Source: Terriglobia bacterium (lineage in GTDB: Bacteria; Acidobacteriota; Terriglobia; Bryobacterales; Bryobacteraceae). Taken from it: a stretch of DNA of 64,000 nucleotides. Positions 51,761 through 60,247 of this stretch are shown piece after piece (the stretch's first letter is position 1; every line of letters starts with the position of its first letter). A program made the position numbers and the translations under genes. The DNA is taken from NCBI GenBank assembly GCA_020073445.1, contig JAIQFE010000027.1, forward strand, positions 1-64,000, read 5' to 3'. The notes under the pieces are model-generated. The model made no database searches. It was not told the DNA's origin and saw nothing but the letters and a program-made list of their open reading frames with translations.

Positions 51761-52452
51761 GGCAGTATGTCCATCAGCAGCCGGTACAAGATGAACGGCC
51801 GCTTTATCTGGTCGCCAACCACGCCCTTGCCGTTCACTTGCAGATCCATCTGCGCGATGCGGTCGGAAGAGACCGTGTTGGTCGTATCCAAGTCCACGGG
51901 ACGCACCAGGCCGCGCAATCCTAAGATCTGGTTCTCATTATTGATCTTGACGTTCTTGGTGCCCTGGATCACCAGGCTACCGTTCGGGAGCACCTGCGTC
52001 ACCACGGCGGAAATTGTCGCGGTCAGGGTAGTGTCGCGCGTGGTGGCGCCTTGCCCGTCCAGCGAACTCGTCGTACCGGCCTTGGCCAGATTCACCAGCG
52101 GACCGGTCGGGCGTGTGATTCCACCTGCCGCCGAAATACTGGCCTGCAGACTGGAATTGCGCTGCGTCTTTACTGTTCCCGAGCTGACCGCGGAGGCTTT
52201 TTCCTGCACCAGGATCGTAACGATATCGCCCACGCGCCGCGCGCGAAGATCGGACGTCAGATCCGAAAACAGAGAAGTCGGCGTCCACAAGGAACCCGGC
52301 TGGGCCGCCAGACGATCGGTCCCTTGGGCCGCGGCAAGTTGCTTCAGCGTTTGATCGAGCGCCGACTCCGGGGGCTCCTTCTTAGGCTTCTGCGCCGCCA
52401 TAGCCCCGAACGTCATGCACATCGCAATGAACGCGACCTTTGAAATTCTCAT
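51757..52452 (-). CDS. flgH: Flagellar L-ring protein FlgH
   Basis: A 231-residue FlgH. The core RRVGDIVTILVQEKASAVSSGTVKTQR and the later AVVTQVLPNGSLVIQGTKNVKINNENQ, LRGLVRPVDLDTTNTVSSDRIAQMDLQVNGKGVVGDQIKRP are typical. FlgH forms the L ring in the outer membrane. In E. coli it is a lipoprotein, but here the signal peptide ends near AMAAQ with no good lipobox cysteine (a Cys at residue 12 lies inside the hydrophobic core). Overlaps flgA and flgI by four bases each. Confidence 0.96.
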   Translation of the reverse strand: MRISKVAFIAMCMTFGAMAAQKPKKEPPESALDQTLKQLAAAQGTDRLAAQPGSLWTPTSLFSDLTSDLRARRVGDIVTILVQEKASAVSSGTVKTQRNSSLQASISAAGGITRPTGPLVNLAKAGTTSSLDGQGATTRDTTLTATISAVVTQVLPNGSLVIQGTKNVKINNENQILGLRGLVRPVDLDTTNTVSSDRIAQMDLQVNGKGVVGDQIKRPFILYRLLMDILP

Positions 52453-53396
52453 TGCACGCTTACCTTGCCTTTGCCGGTGACCCGAGCCCGGAAATCTTTT
52501 CCGCTGGTCAGATTCTTCACCAGGATCGTCTTGCCTTCCACCCCATCTGTCTCGGCTCGTCCCTCGAAAAGCAGGTGCGCACCGCCCGCGGTGACTTCCA
52601 CCTTGACCATGTCTCCTCTGGCGACCTCAGGAGCGCGGCTAAGCTGGCTTCGAAGAACCGTTACGCCGCTGCGAATCAGCGTTCGGGGGACGAATCCCAC
52701 AACCTCATCCAGATTCCGCGCGGGACGATCGTCCAGCGCGAACGTGTCGAAACTTTCCAGGCGGACCTGGTCCTCGCGAACGGGCACACCCGTGGAAAGG
52801 TCTGCCACCGCGACAACTCGCGTCGTGGTGGTCGTGATGCGCGCACGCGCCGTGATACCGAAGCGGCGATTGGTTCCGTAGAGTACGTAGCCGCGCCAGA
52901 CCACTTCCGCTTGCGGATCGGATGTGGTGGGCAGTTGCAGTCCCGAGCGCGGAAACACGATTTTTCCTTGCGGGGCGATCTGCGGACTAAAGGATTTTAG
53001 TTCCATGCGCACATCCGGACTCGGCACACTCCCCGTGCCCCAAGAGCTCCGCATGGCTTCCAGAATCTCTCCGGCTTCGAGTGTCGCGGTGGCGCGCTCG
53101 AAGCAGACATCGGGCACGGCTTCCAACATTTCCGCAGCGACGCCTTGATTGCGCGCGAGCTTTTCCAGCGAGTCGCCCTTGAAAACCCGGCGTGTTCCGG
53201 GAGCGGGTGCATAGCCCAGCGTGAAATCGGCGGCCACATTCGCGAATGCGGGCACCGCGGCAACTACATCCCGGGCGTATATCCGGTCGTCCTGGATCGG
53301 CAGACAACCGTCCGGTTGCCCGACCACTGGAGGGACCACGTTGGGAACAACGGCCAGTAGAAAAGGAAGCGCCATGATCGTTTCTAGAAAGATCAT
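52449..53396 (-). CDS. flgA: Flagellar P-ring assembly chaperone FlgA
   Basis: A 315-residue protein with an N-terminal signal peptide (MALPFLLAVVPNVVP, residues 8-22, so the start could be the Met at residue 8). The C-terminal SAF domain starts near VVAVADLSTGVPVREDQVRLES, and LARNQGVAAEMLEAVPDVC and the KTILVKNLTSGKDFRARVTGKGKVSV ending are typical of FlgA. It folds FlgI in the periplasm. The family is usually about 220-300 residues, so this one is at the long side. It overlaps flgG by four bases. Confidence 0.93.
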   Translation of the reverse strand: MIFLETIMALPFLLAVVPNVVPPVVGQPDGCLPIQDDRIYARDVVAAVPAFANVAADFTLGYAPAPGTRRVFKGDSLEKLARNQGVAAEMLEAVPDVCFERATATLEAGEILEAMRSSWGTGSVPSPDVRMELKSFSPQIAPQGKIVFPRSGLQLPTTSDPQAEVVWRGYVLYGTNRRFGITARARITTTTTRVVAVADLSTGVPVREDQVRLESFDTFALDDRPARNLDEVVGFVPRTLIRSGVTVLRSQLSRAPEVARGDMVKVEVTAGGAHLLFEGRAETDGVEGKTILVKNLTSGKDFRARVTGKGKVSVQ

Positions 53397-54184
53397 TGCG
53401 CAACGTTATTCATCTGCTGATACATTTCATCGGCGGCCTTCACCACTTTGGAGTTGGCTTCATAGGCCCGCTGGCTCACGATCAGATTGACGAACTCGTC
53501 GACGACGCTGACGTTGGATTGCTCGGTATAGCCTTGGAGCAGCGATCCCAGACCTTCTTGGCCGCCCGGGTTTCCGACGATCGCATCGCCCGAGGCATCG
53601 GTGGGTGCGTAGAGATTCTTGCCCAGGCTGTTCAGGCCGGCCGGGTTGGGGAAGTTCGCCAGTTGGATCTGTCCGGCGATCTGCGCCGAGGCTTGTCCGG
53701 GCTGCGTGAAGGTCACGGTTCCGTCCGTGGCGATGGTGACCGACTGGGCATCCGCCGGCACGGTGATCTGCGGGCTGAGCAGGTCCCCATCCGCGGTCAC
53801 GATGTTGCCGTCTTTGTTGAACTGGAAGCTCCCGGCGCGCGTGTAGGCCAAATCGCCCGACTGGCGCTGGATCTGGAAGAAGCCCTTGCCTTGAATCACC
53901 ACGTCCAACGGATTGCTGGTCTGGGAGAAGTTGCCCTGCGTGAACACGATCTCATTCGACGCGGTGCGCGTTCCCAGGCCCAATTGCAAGCCGCTGGGCA
54001 CAACGGACTGCGCGCCTGCGGCGGCGCCCGGCTGGACCATGTTCTGATACATAAGATCCTGGAACTGCGCGCGGCGCGCCTTGAACCCGGCAGTGTTGGC
54101 GTTCGCCAGGTTGTTCGCGATGGTATCGACGTTCGTCTGCTGGGCCGACATGCCGCTGGCAGCGCTATAGAGGGCTCGAATCAT
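53393..54184 (-). CDS. flgG: Flagellar distal rod protein FlgG
   Basis: A 263-residue FlgG, full length. N-terminus MIRALYSAASGMSAQQTNVDTIANNLANANTAGFKARRAQFQDLMYQ and C-terminus SNVSVVDEFVNLIVSQRAYEANSKVVKAADEMYQQMNN are family signatures. It forms the distal rod. The start has an AAGGAG ribosome site about eight bases upstream. It follows flgF by 33 bases and overlaps flgA. Confidence 0.97.
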   Translation of the reverse strand: MIRALYSAASGMSAQQTNVDTIANNLANANTAGFKARRAQFQDLMYQNMVQPGAAAGAQSVVPSGLQLGLGTRTASNEIVFTQGNFSQTSNPLDVVIQGKGFFQIQRQSGDLAYTRAGSFQFNKDGNIVTADGDLLSPQITVPADAQSVTIATDGTVTFTQPGQASAQIAGQIQLANFPNPAGLNSLGKNLYAPTDASGDAIVGNPGGQEGLGSLLQGYTEQSNVSVVDEFVNLIVSQRAYEANSKVVKAADEMYQQMNNVAQ

Positions 54185-54217
54185 TTCATTCTCCTTGGCA
54201 GGCTCTTTCGAAGAAGC

Positions 54218-54973
54218 CTAGCCACCTACTCTGGCCACCTGATCGATGGCTTGTTTATTCATTTCGGCCGACACGGAGACGGCCTTTTGCAGCATTTCGT
54301 ACTGCCGCATTAAATCCACCAGCCGCACAGCCGATTCGGCCGCTGCGACGTTAGAGTTCTCCACTTTGCCTTGGTTTACAACTGCGTCCTTGGCCGGGTT
54401 CACCTTCACCTTTGGATCGGTGACGCGATAGTAGCTATTGCCCACTTTGTCCAAAGCACTGGTATTGGCAAAATCCACCAGTTGAATCTGGCCCAGGGTC
54501 TGGCCGTCTTGCTGGACCGTGCCGTCGGACGCGATTTGAATCGGGCTCTGCGAAACGGTCTGAATCTTCTTAGCCGGCTGATTCGGCGGCGAGACCCCGC
54601 GGACCGGGTAGCCATCCATCGTGGTCAGCTCTCCCTTGGTCGAGAGCTTGAACGAGCCGTTGCGCGTGTACAGCGGGCCCGACGGGCCGTCCACTGCAAA
54701 AAAACCTTTGCCTTCGAGCGCCAGGTCCAGCGGATTGCCTGTGGGCGTCAGCAGTCCCTGCTGGAAATCGGTCCAGGCTTTCTGGATCACCGGCAACGTC
54801 GTCGCCTGTTGGCCGTTGGCGGGAGCCGTTTGCTCGCCCTGGTACAAGCTATAGAACTCGCGGTCGAGCTTATAGCCCCCGGTATTCGAGTTGGCGAGAT
54901 TGTTCGACAGTATATCCAGCGCCTCCATGCGTGAGCGGAGTCCACTGGCGGCGGTTGCGGCAATCTGGTCCAT
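54218..54973 (-). CDS. flgF: Flagellar basal-body rod protein FlgF-like
   Basis: From the ATG at 54973 the protein is 251 residues (MDQIAATAASGLRSRMEALDILSNNLANSNTGGYKLDREFYS). Length, weaker match to FlgG and its place before flgG point to FlgF, a proximal rod protein. The C-terminus NSNVAAAESAVRLVDLMRQYEMLQKAVSVSAEMNKQAIDQVA follows the rod/hook pattern. The frame extends upstream to 55018 but the ATG fits the family start. It heads the minus-strand flagellar operon, divergent from fliK by about 280 bases. Confidence 0.9.
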   Translation of the reverse strand: MDQIAATAASGLRSRMEALDILSNNLANSNTGGYKLDREFYSLYQGEQTAPANGQQATTLPVIQKAWTDFQQGLLTPTGNPLDLALEGKGFFAVDGPSGPLYTRNGSFKLSTKGELTTMDGYPVRGVSPPNQPAKKIQTVSQSPIQIASDGTVQQDGQTLGQIQLVDFANTSALDKVGNSYYRVTDPKVKVNPAKDAVVNQGKVENSNVAAAESAVRLVDLMRQYEMLQKAVSVSAEMNKQAIDQVARVGG

Positions 54974-55250
54974 TGGCTGTGCCAGGACAAGTGCACGTGC
55001 CCCGCCAAACCGCGCCAAGCAAGTTTTCTCTAGAATTTCCCTAGAATTAAGCGTGCGGCGTGCGATATGACTAACCGGCCCCGTCCGGCCGTTGCGTCAG
55101 CTTCCCGACGCTATTCGTTCAACCTCTGACGAATCCGCCGCTTTTGCGCCTTCGGCGTATTCCTCGCGAATCGCGCTAACTGATTCATTGTGAACCGGTG
55201 CCGTCCTTGCCGAGCGTGTGGCCGCGGACTTGCATTATAGGCAGCGACTC
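54974..55250. other. Divergent intergenic region between flgF and fliK
   Basis: Both flagellar operons must be transcribed outward from here. A short AT-richer stretch is at 55025-55055 with overlapping CTAGAAT/CTAGAATT copies (55032-55051). I did not find a confident sigma-28 box (TAAA ... GCCGATAA) or a sigma-54 GG-N10-GC site on inspection. Confidence 0.4.
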
Positions 55251-56996
55251 ATGACAGCAGCAGGTGTGCAGAACCTCGACTCGGCGTCCTACTTGCCTCC
55301 GCCGACATCCACTTCTACATCGGACGCCAAAGGGTCCGGCGCCGCAGGCAAGGCTAACGATCCCCAGGCCGCGGACACCGCAGGCCGGCCGTCGGATTTC
55401 CAGAGCGAGCTGGCACATCAGACCGGTACGCAAGAAACAGCTCCCGCCAGCCAGACCGGCTCAACCCAGACTGGTTCAACTCAAAACGGTTCAGCAAAGA
55501 CGGGTTCGGGCAAGCCCGAAAAGAAAAAGGACGCGCGGACGGATGACGCCAATCCGGCTGTGGTGATGCCTGTGCAAGTGGCCGATCCGCAGAAGCCGAT
55601 TCTGCCGTTTTCGTTGGCTCTGGTGCTGCCGCAGGAGAATGCCAAGCTGGACCAGAGCGCCGAGCCTAGCGAGGAGGCCACGCCGGACGACGTCGCCCAG
55701 GGCCCCGCGCAGCAACTTGCACAGCCGCTGTCACCGACGGTCTCGGCGGTTGCGCAGCTTCCTGAACTTCCGCAACTCGCGGTGACTGAGCAACCCTCAG
55801 CAACCGAGCAAGGGCAAGCCACAGCGACCAAGCAACCCTCGGTGGCTAAGCAACCCGAGGCGCCCAAACACCCCGCGAAACTGAAGCCATCCGCGACGCC
55901 GGAGGAGGCGTTGCCGATCCCCGTCGCGAACGTTGCTTCTTCCGCCGCATCCGATTCCTCCAAAACGTTGCCGCCCGCATCTAGCCTGCCCCCGGCATCC
56001 CTGACCCTGGCATCCCTGCCTCTGACACCGGCGGTTCCCGTGGGGAACGTCACGACGGATTCCGTAGGCTCATCATCCCCGGACAAAGCCCAGGATCAGG
56101 CTCAGAACCGAACCCAGGATCATCTTAAGATCTCCGCCCAGCCCGGCGGGTCCCTGGAAAGTCAGCCTGTTCCGCGCATTGAAGTGCAGCTGCCCGCCGC
56201 CCCCGCGGAGCCGGCCGCTTCAGCGGTTCAAGAGACAGTCGATTCCGCGCCGTCCAGTCCTTCGGCCCTGGCTTTCGCCGCGCGCATGGCGGTGGCTTCG
56301 CAGAAGGCAGGCCAACCGGTCGCCGCAAACGCGACTCAGATCCCCGCTGCCTCCGGTTCGCAAACACCGGACCAAATCCCCATGCGGCACGCGGCCACAG
56401 CTCAGATCATTCGAAGCACTGCCCTGGGAATGGAGCAGGACGGCCCCAAGAAAGACGCAGGCCCCTCAATCGACAAGTTCGCGCGCCCGGATGCGAGAAC
56501 CGATATGGTCGTGTCGCGATTCGAAACCTCGAGTGAACCAGCTCCCAGCTCCGGACCGACAGCGCCGCAACAGGCCGCGCCTTTGGCCCGCTCGGAATCC
56601 GTGATAGAGCCTCCCGCCGTACCGCCAACGTCATCCCACGATATTCGCGTCCGCGTGCCGGACAACAACGGCGGCTCCACTCAGGTTCGCTTCGTCGAAT
56701 CTGGCGGCGAAGTGCGCGTGTCCGTGCGTACCGCCGACGACGGTCTTGCGCAAAACCTACGCACTCATTTGAACGATCTGACACAGCGGCTGTCCGACGG
56801 AGGCATGCCGGCCGAAATCTGGAAGCCCGTTTCTAACGCCGCGTCGTCGCAAAATGACCAGCAGCCATCTCACCAGGATGGCCGTGGTTCGGGCGGACAA
56901 GGGTCCGGCGGCCAGGGTGGACAACAGGAGCGCCAGCAGCAACGGCCTGCCTGGCTCGATGAAATGGAAGCTTCGCTGCAGGGCGAGCAAGGTTAG
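55251..56996 (+). CDS. fliK: Flagellar hook-length control protein FliK
   Basis: A 581-residue protein from the ATG at 55251. The first about 450 residues are low-complexity (Pro, Ala, Ser, Thr, Gln; TGSTQTGSTQNGSAKTGS and runs of TEQ/TKQ/AKQP), followed by the C-terminal Flg_hook domain (IRVRVPDNNGGSTQVRFVESGGEVRVSVRTADDGLAQNLRTHLNDLTQRLSDGG, about 470-530). Last come a Gly/Gln-rich tail. FliK measures hook length and switches export specificity. It is first in the plus-strand flagellar operon, 20 bases before flgD. Confidence 0.9.
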   Translation: MTAAGVQNLDSASYLPPPTSTSTSDAKGSGAAGKANDPQAADTAGRPSDFQSELAHQTGTQETAPASQTGSTQTGSTQNGSAKTGSGKPEKKKDARTDDANPAVVMPVQVADPQKPILPFSLALVLPQENAKLDQSAEPSEEATPDDVAQGPAQQLAQPLSPTVSAVAQLPELPQLAVTEQPSATEQGQATATKQPSVAKQPEAPKHPAKLKPSATPEEALPIPVANVASSAASDSSKTLPPASSLPPASLTLASLPLTPAVPVGNVTTDSVGSSSPDKAQDQAQNRTQDHLKISAQPGGSLESQPVPRIEVQLPAAPAEPAASAVQETVDSAPSSPSALAFAARMAVASQKAGQPVAANATQIPAASGSQTPDQIPMRHAATAQIIRSTALGMEQDGPKKDAGPSIDKFARPDARTDMVVSRFETSSEPAPSSGPTAPQQAAPLARSESVIEPPAVPPTSSHDIRVRVPDNNGGSTQVRFVESGGEVRVSVRTADDGLAQNLRTHLNDLTQRLSDGGMPAEIWKPVSNAASSQNDQQPSHQDGRGSGGQGSGGQGGQQERQQQRPAWLDEMEASLQGEQG

Positions 56997-57016
56997 GGAA
57001 AACGGAGGAACTTTTT

Positions 57017-57352
57017 ATGACGGTTCAAGGTCAAAATCCAGTCACCAGCTCAACGGCAATGACCAACCAGGTGGCGTCTCATAGCACACCCAGCAGCACG
57101 TCCAATGGCGCGACGCCTGCTGCCCCCCCCAGCATCGACGGCCTGGCGACGGAAAATACCTTTCTGCAACTGCTGGTGGCCCAGATCAAGAATCAGGATC
57201 CAACCAACCCGACTGATTCCGTTCAGTTCCTCACGCAACTGGCCCAATTCAGCCAGCTCGAGCAGTTGATCGGAATCCGCCAGGAACTGCAGCCGCCTGC
57301 ATCGTCGACGGGAACTACAGCAAACACGGGAACCACAGGAACCACGAACTAA
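57017..57352 (+). CDS. flgD: Flagellar hook-assembly protein FlgD, N-terminal domain only
   Basis: A 111-residue FlgD with the core LATENTFLQLLVAQIKNQDPTNPTDSVQFLTQLAQFSQLEQLIGIRQEL. Common FlgD proteins are 140-230 residues and add Tudor and Ig-like domains that form the cap. Here only the N-terminal secreted/interaction domain and a Thr/Gly/Ser tail are present. A GGAGGAAC ribosome site precedes the ATG. The scaffold role at the hook tip may be fulfilled in reduced form. It precedes flgE. Confidence 0.92.
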   Translation: MTVQGQNPVTSSTAMTNQVASHSTPSSTSNGATPAAPPSIDGLATENTFLQLLVAQIKNQDPTNPTDSVQFLTQLAQFSQLEQLIGIRQELQPPASSTGTTANTGTTGTTN

Positions 57353-57376
57353 TTATTCAGAAGAGGAGATTCAGAC

Positions 57377-58609
57377 ATGTCTTTTTCAACAGCACTTTCC
57401 GGACTGGCCGCAAACAACACGGCGTTGGATGTGGTCGGCAACGATTTGGCCAATTTGAATACCACCGGTTTCAAGGCTGACTCCATCCTGTTCAAGGACA
57501 TCATGGGGCAGACTTCCGGCTCCACGGTGATCGGAGCCGGCGTGGCCACCACGGGCACCAGCAAGCAGTTCACGCAAGGGTCCATCCAGCCCACCGCCGG
57601 TCCCTTGGATGCCGCCATCGAAGGAAACGGGGTGTTCGTTCTGAGGAACGCTTCGGGCACCACGCTCTACACCCGGGCCGGGAACTTCAGTTTCGATAAA
57701 ACCGGGACCCTGGTCACGGGAACGGGTGAGAAAGTTCAGGGGTGGTCTGCGGTCAACGGCGTGCTCAGCACCAACGGAAACACTGGCGACATTTCCATCA
57801 CTACCATCGCCTCACAGTCTCCCACTGCCACCACGAAAATGTCTTTGAACGCCAATCTGGATGCGTCCGCGCCCACCGGCACCATATTTGCGACGCCGCT
57901 TCAGGTGGTGGATTCATTAGGTGTCACCCATGTCCTGACGTACACCTTCACGAAGACAGGCTCGAACGCCTGGAAGTACGACATTTCCATACCTGGCGAG
58001 GACATTACAGGTGGCACTCCCGGAACACCCAAATCTCTGGCGAATGGCAATCTGACGTTCGATAGCGCCGGCATGCTGACCGCGCCGCTGCCGGCCGCTC
58101 CCGTCAACGTCAAGACCACGACCGGACTGGTGAGCGGAGCCACCGATCTGGATATGACCTGGTCTCTGTACGCCCCGGACGGCACCTCCCTCCTCACCCA
58201 GTTCGCACAAACCTCCGCTGCGTCATCCACGGCGCAGGATGGCATCCAGCCGGCGCAGCTCACCGGTATCAAGCTGGGAGACGGCGGAACACTGATGGCG
58301 ACGTTCTCCAGCGGAAAGCAAGTTTCCATCGCGCAGATCGCGCTGGCGGCCATCGGAAACCCGGATTCGCTGATTTCCGTCGGTAACAATAATTTTCAGG
58401 TCGGCACAAACACGCTTACCCCAACCGTCGGGTTGCCCAACACAGGCAACCGCGGGACCATCCTGGGCGGATCGCTGGAATCCTCCAACGTGGACCTGGC
58501 CCGGGAATTCACCAACCTGATTATTTACCAGCGCGGCTATCAGGCCAACGCGAAGGTCATCACGTCCCAGGACCAGATCGACCAAGTGCTGCTGAACATC
58601 AAGCAGTAG
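57377..58609 (+). CDS. flgE: Flagellar hook protein FlgE
   Basis: A 410-residue hook protein. N-terminal MSFSTALSGLAANNTALDVVGNDLANLNTTGFKAD and C-terminal LGGSLESSNVDLAREFTNLIIYQRGYQANAKVITSQDQIDQVLLNIKQ are the family ends that make the D0 helices. The central D1/D2 regions are Gly/Thr rich. A GAGGAG ribosome site precedes the ATG. It polymerises the hook outside the outer membrane. Confidence 0.96.
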   Translation: MSFSTALSGLAANNTALDVVGNDLANLNTTGFKADSILFKDIMGQTSGSTVIGAGVATTGTSKQFTQGSIQPTAGPLDAAIEGNGVFVLRNASGTTLYTRAGNFSFDKTGTLVTGTGEKVQGWSAVNGVLSTNGNTGDISITTIASQSPTATTKMSLNANLDASAPTGTIFATPLQVVDSLGVTHVLTYTFTKTGSNAWKYDISIPGEDITGGTPGTPKSLANGNLTFDSAGMLTAPLPAAPVNVKTTTGLVSGATDLDMTWSLYAPDGTSLLTQFAQTSAASSTAQDGIQPAQLTGIKLGDGGTLMATFSSGKQVSIAQIALAAIGNPDSLISVGNNNFQVGTNTLTPTVGLPNTGNRGTILGGSLESSNVDLAREFTNLIIYQRGYQANAKVITSQDQIDQVLLNIKQ

Positions 58610-58619
58610 CGGTGACGTA

Positions 58620-58889
58620 TTGGTGAATGTTTCAGTGACCTTACAGGAACAAATCGCGCACTATGGCAAGCTGCCCCTGCCCCTCCAACCCGAGCTGGGG
58701 CAGTGCAGCCTGACGGTCGGAGAGATTTTGGCGCTCGCTCCGGGGAGCTTGATCAAGCTCTCCCGGCCTCTGGGCGAAAAGATCGACATCAACGTGGCCG
58801 GAGTACGATTCGGGTCGGGTGAACTGATCAGAATGGGCGGTGTATTATCCGTCCGCCTGGCCGGATTTCACACGGCGAGCGCCGAGTAA
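58620..58889 (+). CDS. fliN: Flagellar motor switch protein FliN (SpoA domain)
   Basis: An 89-residue protein that is almost only the SpoA domain: LPLQPELGQCSLTVGEILALAPGSLIKLSRPLGEKIDINVAGVRFGSGELIRMGGVLSVRLAG. FliN forms the C-ring base and controls rotation direction. Usual FliN is 100-140 residues. Start is a TTG at 58620 or the GTG directly after it. FliM and FliG are not in the window. It follows flgE by 10 bases and precedes fliO. Confidence 0.9.
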   Translation: MVNVSVTLQEQIAHYGKLPLPLQPELGQCSLTVGEILALAPGSLIKLSRPLGEKIDINVAGVRFGSGELIRMGGVLSVRLAGFHTASAE

Positions 58890-58909
58890 CTGCCCCAGAG
58901 AAGCGCCAA

Positions 58910-59200
58910 ATGGAATGGACCGGACAGTTGTTGGCAGTGACGATAGTTCTGGGGCTGCTTTGCGGTTGCCTGTGGTTCTTGAAGCGCAAGGGATTCGCGC
59001 GGACCAGTTTCCGCCGGCCGGCGCGTCCCGGACAGCCGCGACTCGAAGTGATCGATCGCTTGGCGCTGACCCCTCAGCATTCCTTACATCTGGTCCGTCT
59101 GGCGGATCGGACTTTGTTGGTGGGTCTCTCACCACAAGGATGCAATCTCCTGGAGAGCGGTCCGTCGGTGACCCTTCCCGCGGCCCCGATGGAAAGTTGA
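58910..59200 (+). CDS. fliO: Flagellar biosynthesis protein FliO
   Basis: A 96-residue single-span membrane protein: helix at about 8-25 (LAVTIVLGLLCGCLWFLKRKG), then the FliO-type cytoplasmic part RLEVIDRLALTPQHSLHLVRLADRTLLVGLSPQGCNLLE. FliO helps assemble FliP pores in the export apparatus. It sits directly before fliP as in many flagellar operons. A longer frame crossing both genes (58840-59955) is not the real one. The fliP start is at 59215. Confidence 0.88.
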   Translation: MEWTGQLLAVTIVLGLLCGCLWFLKRKGFARTSFRRPARPGQPRLEVIDRLALTPQHSLHLVRLADRTLLVGLSPQGCNLLESGPSVTLPAAPMES

Positions 59201-59214
59201 TACCTGGAACCTTG

Positions 59215-59955
59215 ATGATTCGAGTAATCCGATCGACGTATTTGATGTTGCTGGCGGGAACCGCGGCCGTAGCTGCGCCCGCGGCTAACTCCCCGCTCGC
59301 CAAGATGGGTGTGGGCTCCAACGGCAGCACCCTGAGTTTGCCGATGGAGATCGCCCTCTCCCTCACGCTGCTCACGCTGCTTCCGGCGGCCGTGATGTGC
59401 ATCACGCCGTTTCTTCGTATCACGGTGGTGTTGCACTTCTTGCGGCAAGCACTCGGTACGCAGTCGACGCCTTCCAATCAGGTGCTGATCGGACTGGCGC
59501 TGTTTCTCACGATCGTGATCGTGCAGCCGGTGGCCGAAGATATTTATCACAAGGCCTGGGAACCGATGGACCAGGGCACGATGACAACCGCCCAGGCGTT
59601 CGACGCAGGTTCGAAACCGCTCAAGACTTTCCTCGCCCGCTTCGCCCGGGAAAAAGATATCAAGCTGTTTGTCGAAATCACCAAAGCGCCGCCGCCCAAG
59701 AACGTTGAAGATTTGAGCCTCTCGGTTCTGATTCCTTCCTACATCCTCTCCGAGCTGAAAACCGGATTCCAGATCGGCGCGCTGCTGTTTCTGCCGTTTT
59801 TGGTGATCGATCTGGTAGTAGCCTCGGTGACTCTATCGATCGGTATGGTCCAATTGCCGCCGGTGATGATTTCCGCCCCGTTCAAGATCCTGCTGTTCGT
59901 ATTGGTCGACGGCTGGAATCTGGTGGTGGGATCGCTGGTGAAATCTTTCTACTGA
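59215..59955 (+). CDS. fliP: Flagellar export apparatus protein FliP
   Basis: A 246-residue FliP from the ATG at 59215. Signal peptide (about 1-20), then the helical pore segments with the signature MEIALSLTLLTLLPAAVMCITPFLRITVVLHFLRQALGTQSTPSNQVLIGLALFLT and LSVLIPSYILSELKTGFQIGALLFLPFLVIDLVVASVTLSIGMVQLPPVMISAPFKILLFVLVDGW. It builds the export gate with FliQ, FliR and FlhB. The upstream frame back to 58840 spans fliO and is discarded. Confidence 0.97.
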   Translation: MIRVIRSTYLMLLAGTAAVAAPAANSPLAKMGVGSNGSTLSLPMEIALSLTLLTLLPAAVMCITPFLRITVVLHFLRQALGTQSTPSNQVLIGLALFLTIVIVQPVAEDIYHKAWEPMDQGTMTTAQAFDAGSKPLKTFLARFAREKDIKLFVEITKAPPPKNVEDLSLSVLIPSYILSELKTGFQIGALLFLPFLVIDLVVASVTLSIGMVQLPPVMISAPFKILLFVLVDGWNLVVGSLVKSFY

Positions 59956-59977
59956 GTTCGAGAACGGAATATTCTTC

Positions 59978-60247
59978 ATGACACCCGAAAACGCTATTCA
60001 TGTGATCCGCGAATGCCTGATGGCTGCCTTCTGGCTGAGCCTGCCCCTGCTGGCGATCGGCTTCTGTGTCGGCATCGTCATGAACCTGATCCAGGTGGCG
60101 ACGTCGCTCCAGGATTCCGCCTTCAGCACTTTCCCCCGGCTGGTCGCGTTCCTGGGAGGACTGGTGCTTTTGATGCCGTGGATGCTGAACAAACTCACCA
60201 GCTATACCTCCGCCGTGTTCACCGACATCGCCAAGTATGGGCACTGA
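59978..60247 (+). CDS. fliQ: Flagellar export apparatus protein FliQ
   Basis: An 89-residue two-helix protein: ECLMAAFWLSLPLLAIGFCVGIVMNLIQVATSLQDSAFSTFPRLVAFLGGLVLLMPWML. Typical length and sequence for FliQ. Its 3' end overlaps the fliR start by 11 bases, so the products are made together. Confidence 0.95.
   Translation: MTPENAIHVIRECLMAAFWLSLPLLAIGFCVGIVMNLIQVATSLQDSAFSTFPRLVAFLGGLVLLMPWMLNKLTSYTSAVFTDIAKYGH

Noticed and set aside
58840-59955. A 371-residue frame that would start inside fliN
   Set aside because: It spans fliO in another frame. The FliP family begins at the ATG at 59215 with a signal peptide.
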